Virus record (IMG/VR): IMGVR_UViG_3300044613_003770 | Span: 1-64,000 of that record | Length of the DNA stretch: 64,000 bases | Reading direction: 5' to 3' (one strand) | Source: a virus | In this document: one piece after another, positions 40,240 to 47,256 of the stretch | How positions within the stretch are numbered: position 1 is the first letter of the stretch | Layout of the letters: the number at the start of each line of letters is the position of its first letter | Notes under the pieces: model-generated | The model's database searches: none | Seen by the model: the letters and a program-made list of their open reading frames with translations, nothing else | Told to the model about the DNA's origin: nothing | Translations under genes and position numbers: made by a program

Positions 40240-40314
40240 GGGCTGTTAGTTAAGTGGATATAACAAGAAACTTCTAATTTTTAGTCGATGGTTCGATTCC
40301 ATCACGGCCTACCA
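40240..40314 (+). tRNA. tRNA-Arg (TCT)
   Basis: Acceptor GGGCTGT/ACGGCCT with G-U pairs, anticodon arm AGAAA-ctTCTaa-TTTTT, T arm GATGG-TTCGATT-CCATC, encoded CCA. Lies far from the main tRNA cluster. Confidence 0.9.
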
Positions 40315-40335
40315 ATCTAATAATAAATAAATAAT

Positions 40336-40587
40336 ATGTTTACATTCCTTCAACCAAAAAGACAAGTAGTCATTGAGCATAATATCACCTCAAATATTGA
40401 TGGCGAGAGATTCGCGCCAGTAGTTATTGATGGAAGTTATTGGGGCGCAGATTTTGACACCTTCAATGGCGACACTCTTATCCATGATGATGGTGAGTAC
40501 GGCAAGATCCCTGTCACTTTCCACCAGACATTCTTAACTACCCGCATGACAGACGAACAACTTCTCCGTAAATACAGAAACATATGA
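40336..40587 (+). CDS. Unknown small protein
   Basis: 83 residues, beta-rich ('ERFAPVVIDGSYWGADFDTFNGDTL'). 4-nt overlap with the next gene. Confidence 0.6.
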   Translation: MFTFLQPKRQVVIEHNITSNIDGERFAPVVIDGSYWGADFDTFNGDTLIHDDGEYGKIPVTFHQTFLTTRMTDEQLLRKYRNI

Positions 40588-40811
40588 AACTAATCGTAAC
40601 AGAAGAAGATCTCATCCTTGATACCGAACAAGGAACTTACACAATAAAACGCGCCCATGAAGAAGATGAGTGGCATTCAATTACTGAATTTGTTGATTTA
40701 AATTTTTTCTACGATTCATATGATGATAAATACCATGCCGCAATCTATCTTGTTTTAGAAGGACAAACCCAAACAGATACAGGGTGTGAGATCGAAGTAG
40801 AATTCACATAA
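40584..40811 (+). CDS. Unknown small acidic protein
   Basis: 75 residues, last plus-strand gene before the minus-strand island. Confidence 0.6.
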   Translation: MKLIVTEEDLILDTEQGTYTIKRAHEEDEWHSITEFVDLNFFYDSYDDKYHAAIYLVLEGQTQTDTGCEIEVEFT

Positions 40812-40827
40812 TGTGAAATAATAAACT

Positions 40828-40890
40828 GCCAAATAATAAAAGGCTAAATAACAAAATAGCAAATAATAAAATAGCAAATAATAAAACGCT
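40828..40890. repeat. AT-rich GCAAATAATAAAA tandem repeats
   Basis: Four to five imperfect 16-17-nt units of the type AAATAGCAAATAATAAA. Related GCAAATA runs occur at 46732 and 49763, all at edges of the minus-strand island. Confidence 0.7.
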
Positions 40891-40929
40891 TAATAAACCC
40901 GTGGAATTCGACGGGTTAAAGGGGGTCGG

Positions 40930-40974
40930 AACTTACGTTGCGGCGACCCCTACGGGGTCCAATCGCTGTAAGTT
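40930..40974 (-). repeat. 45-bp double-hairpin repeat, copy R1 (inverted orientation)
   Basis: Exactly 45 bp bounded by AACTTAC and GTAAGTT, with inner GACCCC-tac-GGGGTC. Written in the opposite orientation to R2-R8. It lies between the convergent plus-strand genes and the island's last minus gene. Confidence 0.9.
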
Positions 40975-40982
40975 TTGGATTC

Positions 40983-41003
40983 AAGGTCGCAATTTGCGAC
41001 CTT
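40983..41003 (-). terminator. Hairpin at the end of the island's last gene
   Basis: Perfect 10-bp AAGGTCGCAA/TTGCGACCTT with a 1-nt loop; overlaps the minus-strand stop codon at 41002. Confidence 0.6.
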
Positions 41004-41196
41004 ATTTGATTTCGTAGCGATCAACAATCTCAAGCGTTTCCGTATCAAGATGGACAACAAAACCCTCTCTCCCTTTTTCAAGTGCGCGTTCTTCCGTCTC
41101 CCTGTCAAGATTTGTTTCTTTCCAGCTTGGAGGCAAACCCTTTGAGTGGACAATGATGCGGGATTGATTAAGGAAGTCTAGTTGGTATGCTCTCAT
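41002..41196 (-). CDS. Small unknown protein
   Basis: 64 residues, 'MRAYQLDFLNQSRIIVHSKGL'. Its ATG overlaps the stop of the 48-residue gene upstream (ATGA). Third gene of the unit starting at 41710. Confidence 0.6.
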   Translation of the reverse strand: MRAYQLDFLNQSRIIVHSKGLPPSWKETNLDRETEERALEKGREGFVVHLDTETLEIVDRYEIK

Positions 41197-41339
41197 ATTT
41201 CTTTTTTTATTTCTTTTTTTATTTCTTTTTTACCATCGCTGCGCACTCGTTTATTCTGAACGCGCTTCCAGTATTTGCGTAAGTGCTTCCACCATTGAAC
41301 GGTTGGAACACTTCCTTTGCTTTTTGCTGAACTACTCAT
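41193..41339 (-). CDS. 48-residue very basic protein
   Basis: 'QWWKHLRKYWKRVQNKRVRS' followed by three KKEI repeats from a DNA-level 12-bp repeat. TAATG and ATGA overlaps with both neighbours support translation. Unknown role. Confidence 0.6.
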   Translation of the reverse strand: MSSSAKSKGSVPTVQWWKHLRKYWKRVQNKRVRSDGKKEIKKEIKKEI

Positions 41340-41710
41340 TATTTTTGTGCGAGGATTTGTCTGCCTACGATGACAGCATATTTTGCTTTGTCAATGCTTT
41401 TGTTTGAAACGACTTCGTAGAACTTCCCGATGTCTCGATACGGGTTGTAAGAAACCCACATCCTTGGTTGCAGCTTTGTGCTTTCACCAAGTAAGACAAG
41501 ATCACCCTCAACAAACGCATGGACATTTTTCTTTCTTTCGCGCAGGACTCTTTGACGACCTGCTTCTGATACTTTAAAGGTGACATTCTCAAGAGTGACT
41601 TTGCTGGCGTGAAGCCAAACACGCCAGCCCTTTGGAGTTTTTTCTTGGACGGAGAGTTGTTTTCTGTGGAGGTTAAAGTAAAGCCTAACTTTTTTGTTGG
41701 TAGTTTTCAT
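41339..41710 (-). CDS. Conserved plasmid/phage protein (VRLYFNLHRK family)
   Basis: 123 residues; 'KVRLYFNLHRKQLSVQEKTP', 'AGRQRVLRERKKNVHAFVEG' are hallmarks of an unnamed family common on plasmids and phages. First gene of a three-gene unit, with a promoter (TTGACA-16-TAGACT) about 70 nt upstream, i.e. an untypically long leader for this genome. Confidence 0.75.
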   Translation of the reverse strand: MKTTNKKVRLYFNLHRKQLSVQEKTPKGWRVWLHASKVTLENVTFKVSEAGRQRVLRERKKNVHAFVEGDLVLLGESTKLQPRMWVSYNPYRDIGKFYEVVSNKSIDKAKYAVIVGRQILAQK

Positions 41711-41778
41711 GGGGATGGAGTTGCCGCTCTTATCGGGCGAGCGGCGAGCCGTCTGTCGATATTCTTTGTACTTTTACT

Positions 41779-41806
41779 TGAGAGAAGTCTAGCAGGGAGA
41801 GTAGAT
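41779..41806 (-). promoter_or_regulatory. Promoter with a long leader (minus strand)
   Basis: TTGACA, 16 nt, TAGACT on the minus strand; the first in-frame ATG is ~70 nt downstream at 41710. The leader can fold (CGGCTCGCCGCTC.. with GAGCGG), possibly regulatory. Confidence 0.6.
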
Positions 41807-41842
41807 ATGTCAACTATTTTTTATTCTTTTTTTTGAATTAAA

Positions 41843-41887
41843 AACTTACACTCATCGGACCCCGTAGGGGTCGCCGCGATGTAAGTT
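41843..41887. repeat. 45-bp double-hairpin repeat, copy R2
   Basis: AACTTAC...GTAAGTT outer arms, ATCG/CGAT middle arm, inner GACCCC-gta-GGGGTC. Lies between two minus-strand transcription units. Confidence 0.92.
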
Positions 41888-41909
41888 TCCTCACATGCGG
41901 CAACCTATG

Positions 41910-42113
41910 TCACCAGAGATCGTGTTCGTCAATTAGCTGTTCCGTTCTGTCTACAAACTCTTGAATCAAACCCATAGGAATTTCAAACTTGGTAAGGACA
42001 TAACCATCAAAAACAAGATGCAATGCCACATCGACAATTTTCTTTTCTTCGATTGTTGCATGGACTAGGTAAAGCCCGTATTCAGTTTCGAGAGTAGTTC
42101 GAAAAATTTTCAT
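41910..42113 (-). CDS. Unknown small protein
   Basis: 67 residues from ATG 42113, chosen because a promoter (TTGACA-16-TAGCTT) ends 10 nt upstream; longer frames run into the Gp88-like gene. 'MKIFRTTLETEYGLYLVHAT' start. No family recognised. Confidence 0.6.
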   Translation of the reverse strand: MKIFRTTLETEYGLYLVHATIEEKKIVDVALHLVFDGYVLTKFEIPMGLIQEFVDRTEQLIDEHDLW

Positions 42114-42123
42114 CGCTTGCGAC

Positions 42124-42151
42124 AAGCTATCACAAAGAAGACGGCTGTCAA
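42124..42151 (-). promoter_or_regulatory. Promoter, short leader (minus strand)
   Basis: TTGACA, 16 nt, TAGCTT, 10 nt to ATG 42113. Confidence 0.62.
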
Positions 42152-42171
42152 GATTAAAAGAAGTTCGATGT

Positions 42172-42870
42172 TCATGCTGGCTCCAAAACAAAACCCGTTT
42201 CATCTTTTTTGGCAAGACCTTTTTCTTTAAGCCCGACGATTTTTCCCTTGCCATCGAGAAAGCGGAGATCGGTATCGTCTCCGTCTACCACATCAAAGCC
42301 CTTGAAACTTTGCGGCAAAGACTTGCGGAAAACCATTGCGACATTGCCACCGCTTGCAAGAAAAGCCTCGGCAATGTTTCCATTCGATTCAGAGCGAGAA
42401 AAGGTCAGGTGATAGTTTTTCGGCATCTCACCAGCGAGAAAAGCAGTCATGCGGTCGGGACTTTTCGTGTAGTCGTAAAACTGCACACTTGGGAAAGTAG
42501 CGAAAACATTTAGGCCGTTGCGTTTGATTTTCTCCCATGGCAAGTCACTTGTGAGGTTTAAGCGGAAGCAAGGTGTCATGCCTTTTTTTTCGGCAGACTT
42601 CATTGACTTTGCAATTTCTTTCCAAAGGTTGGCGAGGAAAGACTGCTTGTCGGTAAAAAACAAACGAGTCTTTGCGATTCGTGCGCGTTGGACGGAAGAC
42701 ATTGCCCCACGCCCTGCGGTGTTGAGACAAGCGGCGGCGCAACCTTTGCTTGCGTCTTTGCATACATTAAACCCCGAAAGGTTAGCGGGTGCAAGGTGCA
42801 AACCGTAGGTGATAAAACCCTTCTTCTCTCCCTTGCGCGTCTTGGCGTTTCCTGTGTTGAGTAGTGACAT
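42172..42870 (-). CDS. Gp88-family protein
   Basis: 232 residues from ATG 42870, set by the leaderless promoter; the frame is open further upstream but crosses that promoter. 'KGCAAACLNTAGRGAMSSVQ' then 'RARIAKTRLFF', 'FRLNLTSDLPWEKI', 'VQFYDYTKSPDRM', 'NYHLTFSRSESN' are the Gp88 signatures of mycobacteriophage and plasmid homologues. Conserved Cys pair and acidic residues; function unknown. Confidence 0.85.
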   Translation of the reverse strand: MSLLNTGNAKTRKGEKKGFITYGLHLAPANLSGFNVCKDASKGCAAACLNTAGRGAMSSVQRARIAKTRLFFTDKQSFLANLWKEIAKSMKSAEKKGMTPCFRLNLTSDLPWEKIKRNGLNVFATFPSVQFYDYTKSPDRMTAFLAGEMPKNYHLTFSRSESNGNIAEAFLASGGNVAMVFRKSLPQSFKGFDVVDGDDTDLRFLDGKGKIVGLKEKGLAKKDETGFVLEPA

Positions 42871-42876
42871 GGCCAA

Positions 42877-42904
42877 AGCATAGCATTTGAGGCGAGCATG
42901 GCAA
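42877..42904 (-). promoter_or_regulatory. Leaderless promoter of the Gp88-like gene
   Basis: TTGCCA, 16 nt, TATGCT, exactly 6 nt to ATG 42870. Confidence 0.7.
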
Positions 42905-42978
42905 GAGATTTTCTTACAATTTTTTTTCCGATAAATAGTGTTTTTTTCTTGACAAGCCATAAGCCATTCATGCTTAGA

Positions 42979-43023
42979 AACTTACGCCAATCGGACCCCT
43001 TCGGGGTCGCCGCGATGTAAGTT
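42979..43023. repeat. 45-bp double-hairpin repeat, copy R3
   Basis: Outer AACTTAC/GTAAGTT, middle ATCG/CGAT, inner GACCCC-ttc-GGGGTC. Between the Gp88-like and DUF932-like units. Confidence 0.92.
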
Positions 43024-43033
43024 TTTCCTGTAG

Positions 43034-43066
43034 ACAAAAAAACCCCCGCCCTTTCGGGCGAGGGTT
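43034..43066 (-). terminator. Terminator of the DUF932-like gene
   Basis: On the minus strand AACCCTCGCCC-GAAA-GGGCGGGGGTT followed by T7. Confidence 0.92.
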
Positions 43067-43080
43067 CGTTTGCTTTACGC

Positions 43081-43875
43081 TTACGCTCCAACGACGACGA
43101 GCGTTTCCATTTCCTCCCCCGCATCAGCGGGATCGATTTCGGCCTCGATGGTCGGGCGATGCCCAGCGATGCGGTCAAAGACCGATTGAGCAGTCATCGT
43201 GCGAAACGGCAACTTGGACAGATCACCGCCCTTGAGGTTTTCGGTGATGGAGTTGTAAAGCGTCCAGAGTGTGCCACCCTTGAACTCGTCATGGCGAGGG
43301 TTGCGAAACTCTTGCACGGCGGCGTAAATGTCACGGGCGGGAAACGCTTTGACATCCACAAGGTCGATCAGCAAGTCAGCGGCACGATCACGGGAAATTT
43401 CGGTTTCCTTGTAAAGCTCGATGCGCTTGCCCATGTCGGCCCAATGCGAGACAACGCGAGCGACTGCATCGGAGAGAACGCGAGGAAGGTCAGCGATGAT
43501 GTTCGTGGTGTGGCGGCGAGCCAACTTGATGTCGGAAGAGAAGCAAAGATTCTCGCAAACCATCATGCGATTCCCCACGCAAATGCTTGCGGCAAAGGAC
43601 TTGTCGTGTGCGTTGCGTAGACCAAGCACGATTTGACGATCAGAACCAGTGATGTCCGCGCCCTTGAGAGCAAACCCGCCAAAGTAGCGTTGACCGCCAC
43701 GGGCGAGCGAATGTTCTTCCAGCGACACTTCAAGCCCTGCGCGTCCGATTGCCTCACGAGTCATTTCGACAAGCGAGAAATGCGGGATGGGTTGGAAGCG
43801 GTCAGCGGCTTCGGGAGTCTCAACGCCCATGAGTTGCTCGGCGTTCACTTTGTTTTTTGCGATGATCAGTGACAT
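43081..43875 (-). CDS. DUF932 phage/plasmid-type protein
   Basis: 264 residues. 'RYFGGFALKGADITGSDRQI', 'LGLRNAHDKSFAASICVGNR', 'MMVCENLCFSSDIKLARRHT' are the conserved core. This family is common on plasmids and large phages; role unknown. GC about 55%, well above the phage average. A TGGACA-16-TACCTT promoter lies ~60 nt upstream. Confidence 0.85.
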   Translation of the reverse strand: MSLIIAKNKVNAEQLMGVETPEAADRFQPIPHFSLVEMTREAIGRAGLEVSLEEHSLARGGQRYFGGFALKGADITGSDRQIVLGLRNAHDKSFAASICVGNRMMVCENLCFSSDIKLARRHTTNIIADLPRVLSDAVARVVSHWADMGKRIELYKETEISRDRAADLLIDLVDVKAFPARDIYAAVQEFRNPRHDEFKGGTLWTLYNSITENLKGGDLSKLPFRTMTAQSVFDRIAGHRPTIEAEIDPADAGEEMETLVVVGA

Positions 43876-44041
43876 ATTGTTTTTTTCTATTGGTTGGAGT
43901 TGGATGCGCCATCAGCGGCGACAAGGACAAGGTAGCAAAACCAGCGAGTTTGTCCACACATTTTTCATTGTTTTTGTGTTTTTGTTTTTTGAGCCAGGTG
44001 TGCTTTTTTGCTTGACATGGCATAAGTGATTGAGGATCAAA

Positions 44042-44086
44042 AACTTACACCCCCAAGACCCCTTCGGGGTCCGAACCATGTAAGTT
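44042..44086. repeat. 45-bp double-hairpin repeat, copy R4 (most diverged)
   Basis: Keeps both outer arms and inner GACCCC-ttc-GGGGTC, but the middle ATCG/GCCGCGAT part reads CCAA/CGAACCAT. Length still 45 bp. Confidence 0.9.
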
Positions 44087-44102
44087 TTTTAGGCATAAGT
44101 TA

Positions 44103-44131
44103 GGAAGGGATCGCACTTTGCGACCCCTTCC
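44103..44131 (-). terminator. Hairpin after the 44139 gene
   Basis: 12-position stem GGAAGGGATCGC/GCGACCCCTTCC with one mismatch, 8 nt past the minus-strand stop; no clear T run. Confidence 0.55.
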
Positions 44132-44138
44132 CGTTATG

Positions 44139-44453
44139 TCAACCCACCCTTGCGAAACTTCTGATTGGATGATCGCCAACTACCTGTGGCACAAAGTCAA
44201 TCGTCGGAGAGTCACCGAATTTGTTTTTGTAAGCTCGGAGAAAGGCTGTCAAGTCGCAATCTTCTTCAAGGTAGAAGTTTGATTTGTCTTGGTAGCTGTA
44301 GTGGCTTAACTTTACGCCAAGAGCTTCGACTTCCCGCTTTGGCACTTCAAGCCATCCATGACCTGCGTCAGTATGGAGCTTGAGGATGAGTGTCTTTTGT
44401 GGTTCGCTTTCGAGGTAGCCAACGCCGCCTCCTTCAAGATGCAATGATTTCAT
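44139..44453 (-). CDS. Unknown protein
   Basis: 104 residues from ATG 44453; a further upstream ATG would add 12 residues. 'MKSLHLEGGGVGYLES' start, 'YLEEDCDLTAFLRAYKNKFG' end. A 'EEDCDL' patch recurs in other island proteins (45516, 48965). Confidence 0.65.
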   Translation of the reverse strand: MKSLHLEGGGVGYLESEPQKTLILKLHTDAGHGWLEVPKREVEALGVKLSHYSYQDKSNFYLEEDCDLTAFLRAYKNKFGDSPTIDFVPQVVGDHPIRSFARVG

Positions 44454-44592
44454 GTGTGTTAGGTTGAATGAGTTTGATGAGGTAGTCAATTACTTTTTGC
44501 GGCTGCTCATTAAAAAGAGGATGAGAGCCATTCCGATTATCCATGCGATATGCAATGTGTCCATTATGAATGATAAAAACAAGATGTTTCAT
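44434..44592 (-). CDS. Possible 52-residue protein
   Basis: ATG overlaps the upstream stop as ATGA; 'MKHLVFIIHNGHIAYRMD'. It conflicts with the 24-residue membrane peptide in another frame (44490-44564); only one is likely real. Confidence 0.4.
   Translation of the reverse strand: MKHLVFIIHNGHIAYRMDNRNGSHPLFNEQPQKVIDYLIKLIQPNTHEIIAS
44490..44564 (-). CDS. Possible 24-residue membrane peptide
   Basis: MDTLHIAWIIGMALILFLMS plus SRKK: a clean single span with a basic tail, like the other tiny membrane peptides of the island (48468, 48858). Overlaps the 52-residue frame. Confidence 0.4.
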   Translation of the reverse strand: MDTLHIAWIIGMALILFLMSSRKK

Positions 44593-44900
44593 TGTTTGGA
44601 ATGTTTGGTGTGAAAACCCACAAAGTCTTCTGCGAGGTTATTGATTAGTTCTTCTACAAAAGCAAAAGGGCTGGCATCGTCCATCGGGTTCAATTCAAAC
44701 TTGGAGATTGCTTCCCAAACTTCGATTTGTTTTTGGTCTTCTTGTTGATTGTCTACGCTGTATTCATCAGCGAGCAAAGCAAGAGCGAGCCTTTCGGCAC
44801 TCCAATCTTGCGGCCATTTAGAAAGGAAATGACCTGCGGCGATTAGGTATGCTTCGGCGTGAATGGGATTGTTGGTGTCTATGTGAATGTAGTCTTGCAT
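44589..44900 (-). CDS. Unknown acidic protein
   Basis: 103 residues. 'NNPIHAEAYLIAAGHFLSKW' helix-rich start. Transcribed from a leaderless promoter; the downstream ORF overlaps its stop. Confidence 0.68.
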   Translation of the reverse strand: MQDYIHIDTNNPIHAEAYLIAAGHFLSKWPQDWSAERLALALLADEYSVDNQQEDQKQIEVWEAISKFELNPMDDASPFAFVEELINNLAEDFVGFHTKHSKQ

Positions 44901-44906
44901 GGCTGT

Positions 44907-44935
44907 AGGTTAGTCGTTGGCGTGATGATTGTCAA
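44907..44935 (-). promoter_or_regulatory. Leaderless promoter (minus strand)
   Basis: TTGACA, 17 nt, TAACCT, 6 nt to ATG 44900. Confidence 0.7.
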
Positions 44936-45116
44936 GAATAAGTTGAAGTTCATCGCGGAGTTCTTCCTCGACTTCACTTTCGCCGCCAGAATATGCTTCC
45001 GCAAGCTCTAATGCTTGTTGGGCAATGTCTTTGAGCTGTTCAATTGTGTTTAGTAGTTCTTCGATTGTGGTCATGTCGATATGTGGGCAACAATTGTGGT
45101 TTGGTTTGTCTGTCAT
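44910..45116 (-). CDS. Small acidic coiled-coil protein
   Basis: 68 residues from ATG 45116. 'CCPHID' near the start, then a helix 'EELLNTIEQLKDIAQQALEL' and an acidic tail. Follows the SprT-like gene by 13 nt, so co-transcribed. Its end contains the next gene's promoter. Confidence 0.6.
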   Translation of the reverse strand: MTDKPNHNCCPHIDMTTIEELLNTIEQLKDIAQQALELAEAYSGGESEVEEELRDELQLILDNHHAND

Positions 45117-45129
45117 GTTGTTTTGTTGG

Positions 45130-45471
45130 TTAGTTTGTTGGGATGAATCTACGGGCGTGAATGTTAAGATTGGAACACCATTTTTTCCAGTTTTTGCCAT
45201 GAAAGTCATTGCGGCCATTTTTCTTGTGTGTGCCAAAGAATTTTGTTCTTTCGGTTATGTCAAGAGCGTGTGCGAGTTCATGCAAGAAAACTTCAGAAAA
45301 CAAATGGAAGTTTTGTAGGATTTGATTTGAAAGCTCAATTCTTTTTTCCTCTATACGATAGCAACCCAATCTTCTTTTTGTGTTTGTCCAAAGGACTGGA
45401 ATGTGGGTCATGTTATGCTGACGCAAGGTCAAGCGGATGTATTGTTCGGCTTCTTGGTGAGTGATTTTCAT
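45130..45471 (-). CDS. SprT-like zinc metalloprotease domain protein
   Basis: 113 residues. 'FLHELAHALDITERTKFFGT' gives HExxH (~64-68) and the third ligand is the downstream 'HGKNW'. Size and order match the SprT/Spartan-like peptidase domain without its C-terminal zinc ribbon. Possibly DNA-protein crosslink proteolysis. A GGGGGC-GAAA-GCCCCC hairpin lies between its -35 TTGACA and the ATG. Confidence 0.82.
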   Translation of the reverse strand: MKITHQEAEQYIRLTLRQHNMTHIPVLWTNTKRRLGCYRIEEKRIELSNQILQNFHLFSEVFLHELAHALDITERTKFFGTHKKNGRNDFHGKNWKKWCSNLNIHARRFIPTN

Positions 45472-45515
45472 GCGGGGAAAGTTTGGGGGCTTTCGCCCCC
45501 TATGTCAACTATTTT

Positions 45516-45998
45516 TTAGACATCAGCAGGAATTTCTTCGTCCTCGTCGTATTCGACAAAGCTAAAGTTTTCTTTTGCAAACTCTATGACATCAGCATCA
45601 TCGACTTGGTTGTCGTCAATTTGACCTTCGGAGATGATAGCAGTCCCAGCAAACCAGCAACCGCCCTCAAAGTAGTCGAGCGTAAATTGATCGTTTGGAA
45701 ACATTTCAGACAGAGCGGCAATCGCTTGAAGTGGTGGACTCCAAGCAGTCATGAATGGAGCTTGAAAGTCGCAATCTTCAGAGATGAGTTGATCAGCAAC
45801 TTCGCGTTGCTCTTGTTCACTCAAGTCCCATTTAGTTCCCCAGTTTTCAAGTCTCCAATTATACCATCCATTGCCCTCAAGCAATTCTGGTGGTGTGGGT
45901 TTGATTTTCTCAAAAGAAAGACCATTTTCTTTTAGATAGCTTTCCAATTCTGGAGAGCAATCCATGACCGACAATTTATTTTCGTTCCAGTTAGGCAT
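45516..45998 (-). CDS. Api92/YubB-like ferredoxin-fold protein (DUF1281)
   Basis: 160 residues: 'MPNWNENKLSV', 'GNGWYNWRLENWGTKWDL', 'FMTAWSPPLQAIAALSEMFP', 'GGCWFAGTAI', acidic tail. The family occurs on plasmids and phages; function unknown. Confidence 0.85.
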   Translation of the reverse strand: MPNWNENKLSVMDCSPELESYLKENGLSFEKIKPTPPELLEGNGWYNWRLENWGTKWDLSEQEQREVADQLISEDCDFQAPFMTAWSPPLQAIAALSEMFPNDQFTLDYFEGGCWFAGTAIISEGQIDDNQVDDADVIEFAKENFSFVEYDEDEEIPADV

Positions 45999-46004
45999 GG
46001 CGGC

Positions 46005-46033
46005 AATGTAGGTTAGTGGTTGGGGTTAGTCAA
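46005..46033 (-). promoter_or_regulatory. Leaderless promoter whose -35 contains a stop codon
   Basis: TTGACT, 17 nt, TACATT, 6 nt to ATG 45998. The TTGACTAA sequence also supplies the TAA stop of the gene at 46026. Confidence 0.72.
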
Positions 46034-46199
46034 GATTTTTTATTAGTGTGTGGGAGTATCTCAAGACATCTCCACAATCATCACAAGGTTCTCCGTTGTC
46101 TTGATAAAAGTCAGGAGAGACATGGACTTCTTCATTTGTTTCATCATTGATCCAAACATGAAGAACATTTTCATCGTTTATTTTGATCCAATCAGACAT
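46026..46199 (-). CDS. 57-residue acidic protein with CxxC
   Basis: 'MSDWIKINDENVLHVWINDE' start, 'CDDCGD' zinc-knuckle-like pair near residue 39. Own leaderless promoter. Its stop overlaps the next gene's -35. No family recognised. Confidence 0.7.
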   Translation of the reverse strand: MSDWIKINDENVLHVWINDETNEEVHVSPDFYQDNGEPCDDCGDVLRYSHTLIKNLD

Positions 46200-46205
46200 G
46201 GCTTT

Positions 46206-46234
46206 AGTATGTGTTATTTTTTGGGGTTAGTCAA
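46206..46234 (-). promoter_or_regulatory. Leaderless promoter (minus strand)
   Basis: TTGACT, 17 nt, CATACT, 6 nt to ATG 46199. Nearly identical in sequence to the promoter at 46489, implying promoter duplication. Confidence 0.7.
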
Positions 46235-46482
46235 TAGGTTTTTGCAAGTAAAACAAGAGGCTTCAATGTGATTGGCTTTTCAGCAACATAAAAGAAAAAA
46301 CCATATTCCAAAACCTCAATGTCGCCATCGACTTCGGCAAGTGAAACATAGTCATCGCCATGATTGTCGGCAACGAATGGGCCTTCATCATCATGCCCGA
46401 TAAAGTAAAGCGTATCGTTTAGATCGACAGCATAAGCGTCACTGAGTGCTTCGTGTAGTTGTTCAAGTGTGGTTGTTTGCAT
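46231..46482 (-). CDS. Unknown acidic protein
   Basis: 83 residues, 'LHEALSDAYAVDLNDTLYFIGHDDEGPF' core. Own leaderless promoter; the stop overlaps the next -35. Confidence 0.68.
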   Translation of the reverse strand: MQTTTLEQLHEALSDAYAVDLNDTLYFIGHDDEGPFVADNHGDDYVSLAEVDGDIEVLEYGFFFYVAEKPITLKPLVLLAKTY

Positions 46483-46488
46483 GGCAGT

Positions 46489-46516
46489 AGTATGTGTTAT
46501 TTTCGGGGTTAGTCAA
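46489..46516 (-). promoter_or_regulatory. Leaderless promoter (minus strand)
   Basis: TTGACT, 16 nt, CATACT, 6 nt to ATG 46482. The -35 again contains the upstream gene's TAA stop. Confidence 0.7.
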
Positions 46517-46649
46517 CAAGAAATCTGCGCTTCCATTGTGATTCTTGCACCTGCTTATCAAGCCAAGATTGTTGTTCAAAGATGCGCGATCCGTAAATTG
46601 ATTTGCGGTCGCGTGTGAATAGTGACAGGATGTGGTTGATGATTTGCAT
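46509..46649 (-). CDS. 46-residue basic protein
   Basis: 'MQIINHILSLFTRDRKSIYG' then a basic helix ending KRRFLVD. Supported by an excellent promoter. Unknown. Confidence 0.65.
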   Translation of the reverse strand: MQIINHILSLFTRDRKSIYGSRIFEQQSWLDKQVQESQWKRRFLVD

Positions 46650-46655
46650 GGGGGA

Positions 46656-46683
46656 AACTTAACACAAAGACGCGAGGTGTCAA
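46656..46683 (-). promoter_or_regulatory. Leaderless promoter (minus strand)
   Basis: TTGACA, 16 nt, TAAGTT, 6 nt to ATG 46649. Confidence 0.75.
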
Positions 46684-46731
46684 ATTTTATTTTCAGAATA
46701 AACTGCAATTTTCTTCTTGACAAATCAACAC

Positions 46732-46779
46732 TAGCAAATAGCAAAATAGTAAATAGCAAATCAGTTAATAGCTAATAGA
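46732..46779. repeat. GCAAATA-type short repeats
   Basis: Run of AGCAAATAGCAAAATAGTAAATAGC units, related to those at 40828 and 49763; sits beside repeat R5. Confidence 0.6.
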
Positions 46780-46813
46780 CTACAGGCGCGGCTGTAAGTC
46801 ATTGAGGATTAAA

Positions 46814-46858
46814 AACTTACACCAATCGGACCCCGTAGGGGTCGCCGCGATGTAAGTT
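46814..46858. repeat. 45-bp double-hairpin repeat, copy R5
   Basis: Outer AACTTAC/GTAAGTT, middle ATCG/CGAT, inner GACCCC-gta-GGGGTC. Left flank TAAGTCATTGAGGATTAAA is shared with R4 and R7. Confidence 0.92.
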
Positions 46859-46879
46859 CTTGGCGACCAATGGGTTATG

Positions 46880-47158
46880 TTATTCCTCGTCGCAATCCTC
46901 AATCGTATCCGATTGCGACACTTCGGGATTGAACGGGCAAGCTTCCAAGACTCCCCAGCATTCTTTCCCTTGGAAGGTGAAGGATACACCCCACACAACC
47001 CAATTGTATTGCAACTCATCGACAATCTCGCGAAATTGCAGATCGTCAACCTTGCTTGTTGCTATCCTTTGGGGAATGGCAGTGAGGGCGGCGGCTTCCG
47101 CGAGAGCGGCGGCGTATTCTTCGGGCGAAACTTCGGAGGCGAGGTAGGTGATGGACAT
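46880..47158 (-). CDS. Unknown acidic protein
   Basis: 92 residues; Ala/Glu-rich N-terminal helix 'SPEEYAAALAEAAALTA', aromatic middle 'YNWVVWGVSFTFQGKECWGV', acidic end. A single-gene unit between R5 and R6. Confidence 0.68.
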   Translation of the reverse strand: MSITYLASEVSPEEYAAALAEAAALTAIPQRIATSKVDDLQFREIVDELQYNWVVWGVSFTFQGKECWGVLEACPFNPEVSQSDTIEDCDEE

Positions 47159-47164
47159 GGGAAT

Positions 47165-47192
47165 AAGTTAATCGATTTTAAGAGAAACGCAA
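47165..47192 (-). promoter_or_regulatory. Leaderless promoter with upstream A/T tract
   Basis: TTGCGT, 16 nt, TAACTT, 6 nt to ATG 47158. About 30 nt of A/T immediately upstream resembles an UP element; the same layout recurs at 48265, 48697 and 49656. Confidence 0.75.
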
Positions 47193-47256
47193 CAAAAAAG
47201 TCATTTTTTATTTTTTTTATTTTTACTTGACAAATTGTAACTTATTCATTTTCAAA

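Noticed and set aside
42600-43178. 192-residue minus-strand ORF over the Gp88-like and DUF932-like genes
   Set aside because: Overlaps two genes with recognised domains, crosses repeat R3 and a terminator, and its protein has no domain-like pattern.
46712-46717. Plus-strand TTGACA boxes before repeats (also 42950, 44011, 47227, 48337, 49728)
   Set aside because: They recur but no -10 at 16-18 nt and no downstream plus-strand gene; on the minus strand they form a TTGTCAAG box upstream of promoters, which is the likelier meaning.
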